This document shows, piece after piece, positions 25,337-38,373 of a stretch of 64,000 nucleotides of DNA. A program made the translations under genes and the position numbers. The notes beneath the pieces are model-generated. The model was not told the DNA's origin, made no database searches, and saw nothing but the letters and a program-made list of their open reading frames with translations. This DNA comes from Pogostemon cablin (lineage: Eukaryota > Streptophyta > Magnoliopsida > Lamiales > Lamiaceae), in contig CM042958.1 in assembly GCA_023678885.1 (NCBI GenBank), forward strand, positions 14,192,852 through 14,256,851, in the 5' to 3' direction. The number at the start of each line of letters is the position of its first letter. Position 1 is the stretch's first letter.

Positions 25337-25737
25337 CTCCTCCCGTCTCATAAATATTTGCACCCCACTTTATGTACGTATATTAAGAAAAGTGATTACT
25401 TTAGGGGTATTATGATATTTTTTGTAATAAATAAATGATAAAGTATGTTAGGTGTGTTAGGTAAGAGTGAGTTTTTTTTTGTAAATAAAGTATATAGAGA
25501 ATGGTGATTGTGTTGGCAAAATCTCCTGCGCCCCAGGGACACACCGTGTCCCCATGGGAACACAACCCTCCGTCTTCATATTCTATTTAAATCTATGTAT
25601 TACTAGGGATTTAAATTGCAAAGGGGCACAAGAGTCTCACTCGATTGTGTTTGACTTTTTGCTTTTTTAGGAAGACGCAAACTTTTGTGGGACAATCCAA
25701 AATAAAAAGTGTGCAATCTGAAATGGGACGGAGGGAG
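25337..25737. mobile_element. Stowaway-type MITE with an internal insertion
   Basis: Left end CTCCTCCCGTCTCA after TA; right end GGGACGGAGGGAG before TA. At 401 bp it exceeds the roughly 275 bp of sister copies. The extra segment starts near 25515 (TTGGCAAAATCTCCTGCG) and carries GGGACACACCGTGTCCC. Confidence 0.75.
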
Positions 25738-25887
25738 TATATATAATTTATGAGTGTGACTTGGATGAAACCAGTTCCACCAAATGAATTGGTGGAATCT
25801 GTGGTCCCCACTCTTCTTAATTAATTCATCATCCTTCATCAATGTTGTTTTTTATTTTATTTTTTAAATTTATTATTATACTTAAAT

Positions 25888-26060
25888 GACTATTATACTA
25901 AATCCCAAACCCTGAGGATAAATTATACCATAAATCACAAGGGTAAATTACAATTATCTTAAACTCTAAACCCACCCTAGGGATAAATTATACCCTAAAT
26001 CACAAGGGTAAAATTACAATTATAATTTATATACCTTAAACCACAAGGATTAAATTATAA
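25888..26060. repeat. degenerate short tandem repeat
   Basis: The phrases GGATAAATTATACC, TAAATCACAAGGGTAAA and TACAATTAT recur about three times with drift, giving a period of roughly 70 bp. Confidence 0.7.
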
Positions 26061-26348
26061 TTATATCCATAAAATTAAATAAATAAAAAAATAAAAAAAT
26101 AAACAAAATAAAAAAACGAAAATAAAAATACAAACAGCAGTAACCGTTAAAAAAACAAAATTAGATGAAACAGCAAAACATACATTGAAGGTGAAGGAGG
26201 GAGGTAAAATTTGGATTTGATGGACTAACTCCACCCAAATCTTTGCCATTTATTATTATTCTTTATAATATAAATATAATATTAAAAATATTGAAAGCAT
26301 TTATACATGTTGAGTTTCATTGTTTTTATACAATTAAAAAAATAAAAA

Positions 26349-26351
<3 letters not shown>

Positions 26352-26430
<79 letters not shown>
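26352..26430. repeat. compound (AT)n-(AG)n microsatellite
   Basis: About 55 bp of AT repeats followed directly by about 24 bp of AG repeats. Confidence 0.95.
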
Positions 26431-26668
26431 TGAGTGAGAGAGAGACTCTTATGAGACGGGTGTAGGACGAGTCGACCCATTAATAAAGTATAGTATATAT
26501 TTTATATGTTAAGTGTTTATTTATAGTTAAAATATGTTAACAATGAATTATATTATAACACCTTAAAATCATATTTTAATTCATCATCAATTATATTTTA
26601 GAAAACATACTTTAATAACCATTAAACATACTTTATCTATATAAATGCATACTCTAACACGTATCACA

Positions 26669-26771
<103 letters not shown>

Positions 26772-26815
26772 GATGAATATTTTGTTATTTTAGGATTGTG
26801 GTGTGTTTGTTTATA

Positions 26816-27037
26816 CTCATTCCATCCACCCCAAAAAGTCTCATTTTTTCATTTTGGGCGTCTGCACCTAAGTGTCACTTTTTTTTACACATATGTGACC
26901 CACACACAACCACTAATACAACTAAAAAATGGGTCCCACACACCTACTAATACAACTACTCACTACATATTAAATAATAATACTCTTTAATCCAAGTGCA
27001 AAAGGCAAACGGGTCCATTTGTGGCGGACTAAGGGAG
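26816..27037. mobile_element. Stowaway-type MITE
   Basis: Left end CTCATTCCATCCACCCC after TA; right end GGCGGACTAAGGGAG before TA. The interior includes CACTAATACAACTA and ATTAAATAATAATACTC. Confidence 0.75.
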
Positions 27038-27409
27038 TATTATGTTCACGAATGAAATTATACAGGGATCCACGAACACGTTATCAAATTTATTCACGAG
27101 CACAAGTTCGCGAACGAAACGAGCTTTTACTAACGAGCTCGAGCTCGCACAAGGTTTTAAAATTTTAAACGAACCCGAGCTCAAGCTTGTTTCCTACTTA
27201 ACAAATGGGACTTAATTTTCGAAAAGTTTTGCTCGACTCATTTACACCCCCTAAAATGCGATAGTTTGTATTTTTTTCTTTCTTTTTTCCTTTTCTTTTA
27301 AATCACTTCCATTTTCCTCATTTAATGCAAAATATTCAATTTTCACAGGACAAAGTTTTTTTTTTAAGATAGTGCTTATGTGAGACGTGTTAAAATATGG
27401 AGTATATAT

Positions 27410-27648
27410 CCCCCCGTCTCTTTAATATGTATTCATTTTGTCATTTTGGTTTGTTCCATAAGAAAGTATTTATTTTCTTTTTTTGTTGATGTGATTAAAA
27501 AAATACTAAACTAAACTCACTACTTAGCGCATACATTCAATACTAATACAACTACCCACTATACATTAAATATAACAAATTAAATAATTATATTCCTTGA
27601 TCCATATAATCAAAAAGTAAATGAATACATATCAAAGAAACATAGGGA
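27410..27648. mobile_element. Stowaway-type MITE, eroded
   Basis: Left end CCCCCCGTCTC; the interior has TACTAATACAACTACCCACT and ACATTAAAT; the right end is degraded to CATAGGGAATA. Confidence 0.65.
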
Positions 27649-27699
27649 ATATATAATTGTTATATAAAAACATATGCTTATAATTATATATGGAATATA

Positions 27700-29395
27700 T
27701 GATTGTTATATAAATAAGATATGCTTATAATTATTAGTTATAGTATATTTTATTAAATATGATGAATAATATATTAAAGTATTATTTTAGAATATTATAA
27801 TATAATTATATAAAAATATAATTTAACTATCGATAAAAATACATTATTTATATGATAATCATACTTTAATAATGATTTATTTATCTTAAAACTCAACTCA
27901 TATGACACTACCCTATTAAGAGAAGTCAAAATTTTACCATGTTTTATTGAATTTTTTATGTAAAAAACGTAGTTTTTTTCTCCAAATATTAATTAAAGTG
28001 TGAATTAGTACTATACTGTGTACATTGCTCCCGACATGTGAGTTAATTGTAATTCGGCAATAATTTGGTATCGATGAAGTATTTAGTTACTCATTATTTA
28101 TTTATTTATTTATTTATTTGAGAAATGTTAGTTACTCATTAATCATTATTGTCAGATACTAATGAAAAGTTTCAGTCCATGAGAAAAATATCAGTTACAT
28201 GTAGTTTCACAAACACTTGAACTTAAACTGGATTCACGTTGTATATTTTGTGGTCTTCTGAATTTATAAAGATTTATGATCTAAATTCGATATATAAATT
28301 AATTATATAGTATTAATATATAGCTTATGTCTAGTGAAAATTGGCAAAGCTTCACGTGAGTTCATTTTAAGAGAAAATTTTGGTGATATATATAATAAAA
28401 AATGAACTCGTGTTAGATTTAGTTACAGTGTTTAACAATAGATAAATTCCAGACATGTTCTACGAGGTACGGCTGTTTCATTACTATCACACCATTTATA
28501 CACGTGATTCATAGATGACATGATTGTCAATATATATCGTTTGTTGCGCCACTGCCTAGGGTACCAACACACAAATCCAAATACCCGTTCCGTCCCAAAG
28601 GTTCTTTAAAACTCTTCGATGATATTTGTTTTAGATTATTTTTGAAATGTAAAAATTAGTTGAATAACGGTATATATTTATTTTGAATTTTTATTATATA
28701 TTTTTATATATTTTTTCTTAATTTTTATGAACACTCGTATGAGAAATGTTGCGAGATTGATCGATCATATAAACGCCACCAGCAGTAACGAACCATAGGA
28801 TTTTAGGGATTAGAAAATTTAAGATTTATTCTTTCCTCCAATGATCCCGTCATTTAGCCCGTGAAATCCCGTTTCGCAAGAGTGGCGACATGGCACTGAA
28901 TTATAATAAAAAAAGCTCAAAAAATTTTAATTTTAATCTAATTTGTCTTTAAATTGAGAAAACTGAAATATGATGTTCTTAAATTGCCAACCCAAAAACA
29001 TAGTGTCCTAAAATTGCAAGTATCATTACATTATTATCCTCATATTGCAATTTTCCCCCAATAAATTATCATGTATATAGTCGTGTGAATAGTATCAAAT
29101 GACATGCACCTCACGCATCAATGGACAACAATGGCTTAAGCAATTGAAGTGTACAGCTGTACTGAACTTTTGCTTTAACTTTGCCTTTGCCTTTGTATAT
29201 CTTCAATCTTTTATTTTCAGTTTCAACCTCTTTTTAATTCTTTCATGTGAATCATTGTTCTATTTTACTACTGTAGTTGGATATTTATTCTTAGCAAGTG
29301 TTTGTTTTATATTTTTGTGGAGTTTAAATTATCAATTGAATAACATCTTATAATAAATGAATCAATATATCTATATTGAAATGTAAATATTTATT
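27700..29395. other. AT-rich intergenic DNA
   Basis: No supported gene or repeat boundary. The 84-codon frame at 29099-29353 is hydrophobic and phenylalanine-rich from T-runs and is not a credible protein. Confidence 0.55.
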
Positions 29396-29397
29396 AT

Positions 29398-29492
29398 ATA
29401 TGTCTCAAGTGGTTTATAGAGAGGACTCACTATTTGACTGTGTCAGCTCAGTTGGAAGGTCTTTCTATTCTCTCCTCTATCACTTGAACTAT
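29398..29492 (-). repeat. SINE-like repeat, internally deleted
   Basis: Joins TCAAGTGGTTTATAGAGAG directly to AGCTCAGTTGGAAGG and CTCCTCTATCACTTGAAC. Compared with 24774-24975 it lacks the middle part that carries the B box. Confidence 0.5.
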
Positions 29493-30446
29493 GCCCTCGA
29501 AGCTAAAAAACAACTTATGTAATGTGTTTTGTGTGAGGAAAATGAATGTTCGCTGCTCAGCTGCAGTATAAAACAAAAATAGGTAAATTTGAGTGTCTCA
29601 GCGTATTTGAGAGAAAAAAATGGGTGAGTGAATGTATCATTGTGTCATGGGAGAAGATGGGTGATAATGTAAGATAGAGAGACATGGGGAACAATGGCAT
29701 ATATAAAAAATAAAAATAATTCAGTCTTACAGATCAATCCTATTAGCTTACAGCTAATCGATCCGTACCAAAAGGCTTAGTTTTAAAAAAGTTGGAAAAA
29801 CACGGCACTGATCCTATTTTTTAGGTTTAATTAAACCGGCTCTACGAAACTCGAACTATTTAACAATCTAGAAAAAAAATAAAGAGAGAAAAATATTAAT
29901 TAAGTGAAGAAAATTTATAAAAGATGGATATGTTGAGATATATAGAATTTGTACGCATGTGTATACGGGTGATTTTTAAAACCCAACTATGGGTCAAAAC
30001 TCAAAACAAACACTATTTTTTATTATTCATTCATAGTTTTCAAACTCCACAAAACCTTAAACAAACATCACCATGTAATAGTTAACCGTTGAATTGGACT
30101 CTTTACACATTAAATAATATTGTAATAGTTAACAAAAAAATCTTCTTGAAATTCATATTTAGATCGAGATGTGGGACAAATGTAATAAATAAATAAAATT
30201 ATATTAATAAATTATCAATTTCGAGTTTGAATTATTATTATTATATATATATTTTGAATTAAAGGTTTACAAGTTTTAATATTAAATTTTCTGCTTAATT
30301 GTCATTTTAACCATAATAAAAAAAATCTTGAACATAAAGCAGTTCCACCATAGTACTGGTCTCATGCTAGCTACTCCCTTATACATATTCTAATTGCCAA
30401 AATAATAACTAAAGAAAAAATTATTTTTTAAGCAAAATAATAATAT

Positions 30447-30697
30447 ACTTCCTTTGTCCCGGGCAAAGAGATGCATTTACTTTTGACGTTGATTAAGGAA
30501 TATTATTATTTTATGTAAAGTAGGTAGATGTATTAGAGAGATGTGATGGGTAGTGGTGGACTATTGGTGAATCATTTTTACTAAAAAGAGAAAATATTAC
30601 AATTTGAATGAGACGCTCAATATAGTAAAATGATGCTATTTGGGCGATACGGAGAATATTGTAAAATGAGAATTTTGGGCGGTATGGAAGGAGGGAG
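30447..30697. mobile_element. Stowaway-type MITE
   Basis: Left end CTTCCTTTGTCCCGGG after TA; right end GTATGGAAGGAGGGAG before TA. Interior GATTAAGGAATATTATTATT. Confidence 0.75.
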
Positions 30698-31178
30698 TAT
30701 AAAATTTCAGTCAAACATACACAATATTTTATTTGAAGTCAAAATAAGGTTAGGACGTACCTTGACCTATGTGAGTTCTCTCTCTCTAGTCTCTCCTAGT
30801 ATTTAAGCAAGTCACTTCAATTGTATGAAATTGTGAAATCATATTATATTTTTAATTGATTATTAGTATTTTTTTTATTAAAAACATTATAATTTTTTAT
30901 TTAACATACAAATTATAAATAATTTGACGAACTCTCATCAACTATATATTATCCGTCTTTCCCATACTTATTTTGTGAGGCAATTCGCACAAAATTTTGA
31001 TGTAATATTTTCATGGTTAATTGTTCAAAGTCGACTTCATTTGACTGCCAAACTTAGACGAATTGCTCATCCTTCCAAAAAAACACCAAAATTGGTTAAG
31101 ATGCCACTTATATAATTATTTAATTATTACAAGTCAATCATCAGTGCATCCTAATTCCACTTACATTACACAACACCG

Positions 31179-31192
31179 ATATATATATATAT
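31179..31192 (+). promoter_or_regulatory. possible TATA box of the chlorophyllase gene
   Basis: ATATATATATAT run about 70-80 bp before the ATG; position is right, sequence is low complexity. Confidence 0.35.
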
Positions 31193-31259
31193 GTACAGCA
31201 GTATCCTCATCTTCTCATAATTAATTCCCTTGTCATTAATTAAGCACCCAGAAAAAAAA

Positions 31260-32637
31260 ATGGAGGTGCATCCTGAAAATGAGAAAAAAAGTGTGTTTGA
31301 GGGTGGAAATTTGAGTGTAAAAACAATAGAGGTGAAGAAATCAGATGTATCTGAACCTCCTGCAGAGGTGTTTGTTGTAATGCCTGAACCAAAAGGCTGT
31401 TATCCTCTCCTGTTTTTCTGCCATGGTTATTGCACTAATACCACTTGGTACTCTCATATCCTGCAACATATTTCTTCCCATGGGTATATCATTCTTGCCC
31501 CTCAGGTAATTCATTCACACTTTTGCTTCCATTACAATCAAAATTCTTGAAATTTGGCACATAAAGATACAATTGTTACATGCATACACGGTTGTTAAAT
31601 GATCACTTCGTCTAAAAGCTTAGCCTTTTAGATGAGTTAGTCATTAAACACTGTATAAAGCCGAGCATAACAAAAGTTTAAAGTTCGAACTTCACCAACA
31701 CTCATTTATCAAAATATTCTAAGTGCAAGGCTTGAGACAAAAATTAACTCCGACAGCATGTAAGGAGGTGTGTTAGATGACTTAATTAAATGTTAAAACG
31801 ATTCTCCTCTCCAGCGCAGGGTGTGTTAGATGACTTAATTAAATATTAAACGATTCTACTTTCTAGCGCTTAAGCTTTTAGATGGAGTAATTATTTCACA
31901 ACGGTATCTCATTCCATGTAGTGATAATGTTATAATCTAACATTTTATGAATGTTTATTTATGTGTAGTTTTATCATTGCCTGCTCATATCCATGGAGGA
32001 TGAAATCAATATAGCTTGGAAAGTGTTGGAATGGGTGTCAAAAGGAGGCCTTACCCTCCCTGAGAATGTCACTGCAGACCTCTCAAGACTGGCTGTAATG
32101 GGCCACAGCAGGGGTGGTAAGATTGCATTCTCCCTCGCTCTACAAGCACACTCTGTTTCATCCCTCGACATCAAAGCGTTGGTGGGGCTCGATCCGGTCT
32201 CAGGGCCGAGCCCTCCCATGTGGGTCGAGCCCAACATCCTCTCCTACATTCCACACTCGTTCGACTTCTCAATCCCCACGGCCATAATAGGCACCGGATT
32301 GAGCAATCAGAAGAGGTGCACCTTCATTCCGGCCCTGGCTCCCGACGGATACAATCACTCGGAGTTCTTCAACGAGTGCCGGCCGCCGTGCTGTTACTTT
32401 CTTGCTAGGGACTACGGCCACTGTGATGTGTTGGATGATTCCAAGGTGGATTTGGCAAAGGTGGTGTGTAGGAGTGGGAAGGGATGTAAGGAGAAGATGA
32501 GAAGAGGTGTTGGAGGATTAGTAGTCGCGTTTCTCAAGGCTCATTTGGATGATCAAAACACGATTCTTCAAAGTATTGTAGATGCACCACTTATTGCTCC
32601 TATAACTCTTGATCCTGTTATTTATATCAAACACTGA
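31260..32637 (+). CDS. CLH: chlorophyllase
   Basis: Serine hydrolase that cleaves the phytol ester of chlorophyll to give chlorophyllide, linked to chlorophyll turnover and defence. Exon 1 is 31260-31505 (ends CAG|GTAATT) and exon 2 is 31969-32637 (after TGTGTAG), joined in phase 0 to give 304 residues, typical for the family. The alpha/beta-hydrolase signatures are LLFFCHGYC (about 58-66) and the lipase box GHSRGG with nucleophile Ser129. The remaining triad is Asp157 (GLDPVSGPS) and His233 (DYGHCDVLDD). ATG 31260 is chosen because it begins MEVHPENEKK; the upstream frame lacks an ATG. There is no clear long transit peptide. The 463-bp intron carries a 53-bp tandem duplication. Confidence 0.96.
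31766..31872. repeat. 53-bp tandem duplication in the chlorophyllase intron
   Basis: Two units share GGTGTGTTAGATGACTTAAT and ACGATTCT. The segment 31610-31900 also has two TTTTAGATG(A)G phrases, suggesting an old mobile insert. Confidence 0.85.
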
Positions 32638-32699
32638 AATACTCCCCTCTTCTGTTATTATATTTTTTTGTTAATGTTAAATTTTAAATTTTGTGGTTT

Positions 32700-34320
32700 G
32701 CTGTATTTATAATTTCCCCCGTTTTTCAAAATACTTTATTACTATTTAAATTATTTATGTGGTTTTATGACTTATTCTTTACTGTTAATGTTTAATTAAT
32801 GCATTCTCCACAGCTAAATTGGTAAGAATAAATGGAATAACAGGAGAATTGAATGTACTTATAATTGAAATAGTAATAAGAATTGAATGTTTAAAAATTA
32901 TTTTTATCATGATTGATATAGTTTAAGAATATCTTAAGTAATAAAATTTGTACTATTCCTTAATAATTTCAATCTCATTAATAGTATTTTTATAATATTA
33001 CATTTAAATTTAATTTATTTAAAATTTTAAATTAATTAAAATTTTAATGAAGATTTTATATATTTTATAATTATAGAAAAATATTAAATTATAAATAAAA
33101 TAAAATATTACTATTCTTAAAATATAAATAAAATTTAAAATACAAATAAAAAAATTTATATATATTAAAAATATTAAACTATGTATAAAAAATTATATTT
33201 ATATTTATATTACATGTATATATTCAATTTAATTAATAATATTAATTTTTTATATATAATTTACTAATTTTTATTTTGAATAAATATTAAAATAATTATA
33301 TACATTTATATTTAAAAATTTTAAGAATTTAATTATATATTTTTTACCGATTTGAGTAAATACAAATATTTAATTTTTTATTTAAATTTTAAATGATTTA
33401 TTATTTTATTTTTTATTAAATAATTTAATACAAATAATTTTAATAAATATTACACGTTAAGTAGAAAAATAGTAATGTATTTATAATTATCTAAATAAAT
33501 GTTGTATAAATTAAATATTATTTATAATTATAATTATATATATAATATATAAATATATGTGTGTGTGGATGGGTGGGGTGAGGGGAACGAGGGAATGGAA
33601 TGGGCAATACCATGGGGTGAGAGGAATGTCCATTCTCATATGTAAGAGAATGCACATTCCTTTGAAATTCTGATTTGTATTACTAAAAACATACCAATTG
33701 CAGCACATTGAATGAGAATAAAATTAGGAATGACGATTTTATTCCCACACCATTCCATAATACCAATCACGCCAAGTTAATTCAAACAAAATTAAATGGA
33801 TCAGCTAACACGCCCAAAGAGTCGGATTTCCTATTACTTATAAATACTTTCATCATGACGTATCATACCATCATAAATATAGATATTTTGTATAACTGCT
33901 ATTCGTATTCTCGACTTAATTTTCTATTCCAATTTTCATATTTAATTAATATTTCATAATATAAAAACTATATCTTACAATTGATCATTAAAATCTTGAA
34001 GCATGTGACTTTAATTTAGAAAACACAAATAACACATGTAATTCAATTTAAAAGTGGAATACATGATGAAACACCAAATTAAAATAGGCGATCGAACCAC
34101 GTATTCTAACAAATTCAACATCTTAATACATTTGGCACTTTATCATTATAAATATGCCATGATCAGTTAAACACATAGGTGAGATATATATTTCAATATC
34201 AATAAATGAGTATATATCCCAAAACATAATCTTTTTATAAATTAATATCAAAATAATATAAGTAGTAAACGTTAGTGATAGATATTTCGCTGAAAAGCAG
34301 AATAATTAATCCAAATGACA
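32700..34320. other. very AT-rich intergenic DNA, possible DNA-transposon remnant
   Basis: No gene. The segment near 32812 (ATTGGTAAGAATAAATGGAAT) and the inverted segment near 33745-33770 (ATTCCATAATACCAAT) resemble each other, so about 32810-33790 may be an old inverted-repeat element. No target duplication found. Confidence 0.3.
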
Positions 34321-34329
34321 GCGAACATA

Positions 34330-34552
34330 CTCCCTTCGTCCCGACGTAAGAAGATCATTTGCTTTTTGCACGTAGATTAAAGAGTATTATTATTTAATGT
34401 GTAGTTGGTAGTTGTATTAGTTGGAGTGTGAGTTCCATATTTTAATTGTATTAGAAGGGGTGTGTGGGTCACATGTGTAAAAAATAAAAGAGGACTCTTT
34501 GGGTGGGACAACCAAAATGGAAAAATGACCCTTTAACCTGGGATGAAGGGAG
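34330..34552. mobile_element. Stowaway-type MITE
   Basis: Left end CTCCCTTCGTCCCGACG after TA; right end CTGGGATGAAGGGAG before TA. Interior GATTAAAGAGTATTATTATT and TTTAATGTGTAGTTGG. Confidence 0.85.
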
Positions 34553-34633
34553 TATATACCTAACAATTAAATCCACTACAGTTGGAATGGAAGTTAGAGG
34601 ATTGTATACTCTCTTTATAACAATTGGTTCAAT

Positions 34634-35399
34634 CAATAATCTGAAAATCGGACCGGTCCGGTCGGTTGACCGGGAATCGGTCTAGAAAACCATTTATGGA
34701 GTTAAACCGGTTTGGACCGGGTTGAAGCAATCAAATCGAAAAAATCGATTGAACCGGTTCAATCGGTTTCAGTATTATTTTTTTAATTTTTTAATTTTTA
34801 ATTTTTTTAATTTTTTTAAACTTTTATGATATTCCACTTTTATTTTTATTTATTTTACAACATACTCCCTCTGTCTCCTTAAAAAATGATCTTTTTTCCA
34901 TTTAAGGCATCCCACCCAAAGAGTCCACTTTCCTTTTTTACATGAAACTCACACACACTCACTAATACAATTAAAATATGGGACACACACTTCCACTAAT
35001 ACAACTACCCACTACACATTAAATAATAATACTTCTTAATCCACGTGCCAAAAAACAAAAGACCCTCTTAGTGAGGGACGGAGAGAGTAATATTTATATT
35101 TTGGATTAAATTATGAATTATAATATTAAGTGGGTATATTATAAACTACTCCTATGTATGAAGTATAAATTATGAACTATAGATAATTTTTATTTAATTA
35201 TATTTTAAATTGTATTTTAAAATTAAAAAAATAATTTAGGTGATTATATATTTTTATAATTGGTAATTTTATAAAATATAATTGAAAATATATAAAATTT
35301 ATTTTCCGGTTGAATCGCAAGGTTGAACCGGTCCGACCGGTTGAACCTCGAACCGTTGTCTCTTTCGGTTCGTTCTCCGGTCCGGTTTTCTAATCACTG
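34634..35399. mobile_element. hAT-type non-autonomous element with 8-bp target duplication
   Basis: Flanked by identical GGTTCAAT at 34626-34633 and 35400-35407. The left terminus CAATAATCTGAAAATCGG mirrors the right terminus (TTTTCTAATCACTG reversed to CAGTGATTAGAAAA). Both arms carry ACCGGTCCGG-type subterminal repeats. A Stowaway-type MITE sits inside at 34865-35087. No coding capacity. Confidence 0.85.
34865..35087. mobile_element. Stowaway-type MITE nested in a hAT element
   Basis: Left end CTCCCTCTGTCTCC after TA; right end GGGACGGAGAGAG before TA. Interior CTAATACAACTACCCACTAC and CATTAAATAATAATAC. Confidence 0.88.
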
Positions 35400-35449
35400 G
35401 GTTCAATTGATTGAGTACATAATTAGTATGTTTTTAATAAACATTTGGC

Positions 35450-36181
35450 TAGGGATGTCAATTTTATCCGCAGGGTCGGGTTATCCGCGGGTACTCGAGG
35501 TGGTGGGTACGGGTAGGGTAGGTTTTATCGGGTAACGAGTAGGGTAATACCCGAACCCGATAAAAATTTTGCGGGTAAGGATAGGGTACGGGTCCTCCTT
35601 TTATACCCGTTTACCCGATACTATATATATTATATATATAATACTATATATATATTATGTTATGTTACACATTTTTAATTAAATTACATATTTACATATT
35701 CATATTTACATTATCTAATTTTTAATTAATTATGTCCAAGTAATATATTTATTTTTATTTATATTATAATATTATATATTTCTAATTATGTATGTATATA
35801 TTATATTCCTACTTTCAAAAATTATATATATATATTATTTAATTTTTAAATTACGTATTTACATAATTTATTTAGTTTTTAATTAATAATATTTTAGTAC
35901 ATTATTTAATTCCAAATTTATTTTTATACTTAATTTTTTTTTTTTAATTTCAATACTGTTAGGATTGAACAAGTTTAAGAAACGACGGATATTCATAAAA
36001 TATTTTATAATTGCGGGTACCCATTTACCCCGGATTATTCGCGTACCCAACGGTTATACTCGTACCCTACCCAATGTTCAATTTTAGGGTAATAGGATAG
36101 GGTAAAGGTAGAGTAAATAGGGTAGCGGATAGTATGTGAATTTGTCCAACCCGTACCCTACTCTACCCATGTACATCCCTA
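35450..36181. mobile_element. hAT-type non-autonomous element
   Basis: Flanked by CATTTGGC (35442-35449) and TATTTGGC (36182-36189), 7 of 8 matching. The termini TAGGGATGTCAAT and, reversed from the right, TAGGGATGTACAT form inverted repeats. Both arms are dense in GGGTA/TACCC repeats (CGGGTACTCG, ACGGGTAGGGTA). No transposase. Confidence 0.85.
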
Positions 36182-36432
36182 TATTTGGCGAAGTGGAGTT
36201 TAATTTTAGTATATTCAAAAACTCCATTTACTCTGTATATATGAATAATAAGACTTAAAAAATAAAATATTTTTTTATTTAAAAGAAGATATATTAAATC
36301 AGTAAGTTAATGGCAAGTTGCAACTGCCTAGAGTAAAAAATTTACTTAAGCCTAACAATATGAATAGTTTAGTCGAGATCAATCGATCATATTCCTAGGA
36401 TATTCTCATACATACTGCAGCGAAAAAACATA

Positions 36433-36514
36433 GCTCCCTCCATCCTATCCTAATAATTACGCTTCCTTTTTAATTTACAAAAAAAACATAACTATTAAGA
36501 CGGGACGGATGGAG
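36433..36514. mobile_element. 82-bp deletion derivative of a MITE
   Basis: Left end GCTCCCTCCATCC after TA and right end GACGGGACGGATGGAG before TA enclose almost no interior. Confidence 0.6.
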
Positions 36515-36523
36515 TATTCACTA

Positions 36524-36785
36524 CTCTCCATCCACAAAAATTTCACTATTCTCATTTTTGTCGCTCCTACGGAAATTTTTACTTTCTAAGAAAGTAAAAA
36601 AATCAAAACAACAATTTTCTCACATACATTTTATTTCAAAAAAAGAAAAGTACCCTATTTAACAAATTAACACACCTAACCTATTTTATTTTATTATATA
36701 TTATTATTAAAAAATATTCGATGATACCAAAAAAAATACACTTTTCTAAATTTTTTTACTAGTCAAAGGTGAAAACTTTTGCAAA
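36524..36785. mobile_element. MITE-like remnant
   Basis: Left end CTACTCTCCATCCACAAAAA with a family-like interior (ACACACCTAACCTATTT). The right end is only weakly recognisable as CAAAGAGGTAG. Confidence 0.35.
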
Positions 36786-36789
36786 GAGG

Positions 36790-38260
36790 TAGCACATGTT
36801 TTGATAGCCTCATCCCAATAGACATATAATTCCAGACTCATTCAATTATATTTTAGATTCATAAAACATTAATCATTCAATAAAAAATTATGAGATCCAA
36901 AATTATAACTGGATACAAAATATTCAACTTAAATAATTATTTCATAAATTGACACAATTTTAAATCTTTATAATTTTCACGTCTCATAATAATAATAAGA
37001 TATGTCATTTCTCTTTTGATATTGCTTCTAGCTAGAAAACTAACCTTGATATATCAATCTCTCTTTTGAGAGTTAAATTCATTTTTGCATATCGATTTTT
37101 ACTCAAAAAAATAAAAATAAAAAAATAAATGGTTCAATTTTGTTTCATAACTAACAAATTTGTTCAATTTTTGCCCAATTTTCGCCGAAAAGCGTGAATT
37201 TCGCTTGAAAACGCTATGTGCGCCGCACGAGAGACTTCAATTTGGGGGTTTCCTACTAGTCAATCTGACGTGACAATTTTAATTGATTTTGAGCCAATAA
37301 ATTCGTCACCTCATATCTCACTAATTTTTTTTAAACTATATCTTTATTTAGAATATTTGATCATAATAAATATTTTATATCTTTAATTAATTATTAACAA
37401 CAATGACAATCTTATGTGGAAATATAGAATCGTCAAATAAGAAGAAAAAAAATCTTTTGATGACGTATAAGTGAGCAGGAAACTACGAACATAGCATTAA
37501 ATGAGATTATGCATGTGTGCCTTCCAATGGAGAGAAGGAACTGTTGATGCCGAAATACAATTTATTGATCTAAATTGGGTAGAGATCCTATTTGTCAACT
37601 CCACTGGTTTCGTGAATAGATTACATTGATACATCCTAAGTTAGGTTACACTAATTCAACGTAATATAATCAAGATTCAAGAAAAGTCTTAACATATTCA
37701 TCATTAATATTTAATACTCCATGTACTATAAATTATAAAAGATCAACAAAGGCCGACTACATGGGATATTTTGTCTCAAAAATCGGACTGAGAAGTAATA
37801 TCAATAAAAAGTGGTGACAGTCAAATTAAATTATTTTATGAACGTGAATAGATGAGAGTAATAACACACAAGGTAAGAAGTTTAACAAATATATATAGAA
37901 CCAGAATTGGTGATCTTAGATGTTCTGTTATATATCGTGTTATATATGTTAGATGAGTGACACGCATGCGAAGAGGAAAATCACAATCTTTTTCCCCTAG
38001 AGATGATACTTTTCTTTTAGGATATAATTTATTTTATTATATTATACGTGTTAATTATCCAATAGTATGCAACACCAAAATGTAACTAGAAAATATGTGG
38101 TTCTGTGTCAACACACGGAACACACCTTTGACGAGGCAATCTTCAAATCTTAAACATATTGGGAAAAAATGTGTGAATAAAAAATAGTCAAATTCTTGTA
38201 GGTTATTAATTGTTAAAAGAGTTATCTAAATACTACTACTCTTCCACTAGGGCTCAAATC
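36790..38260. other. AT-rich intergenic DNA
   Basis: No gene, RNA gene or repeat with boundaries seen. Confidence 0.55.
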
Positions 38261-38265
38261 CTTCC

Positions 38266-38273
38266 TATATAAA
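38266..38273 (+). promoter_or_regulatory. TATA box of the DUF26 gene
   Basis: TATATAAA, 100 bp upstream of the ATG; a CT-rich 5'UTR follows. Confidence 0.6.
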
Positions 38274-38373
38274 GTAGTTAGTGCATTCCATACCAGAAAG
38301 CATGCAGCAATTAAGCAATTAACAAATATACTAACTTCTTCTTCTATTTCTATCTCTCTCTCTTTCTCCAGTT

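Noticed and set aside
29099..29353. 84-codon hydrophobic frame
   Set aside because: Phe/Leu bias comes from T-rich DNA; no start context, homologue or neighbour supports it.
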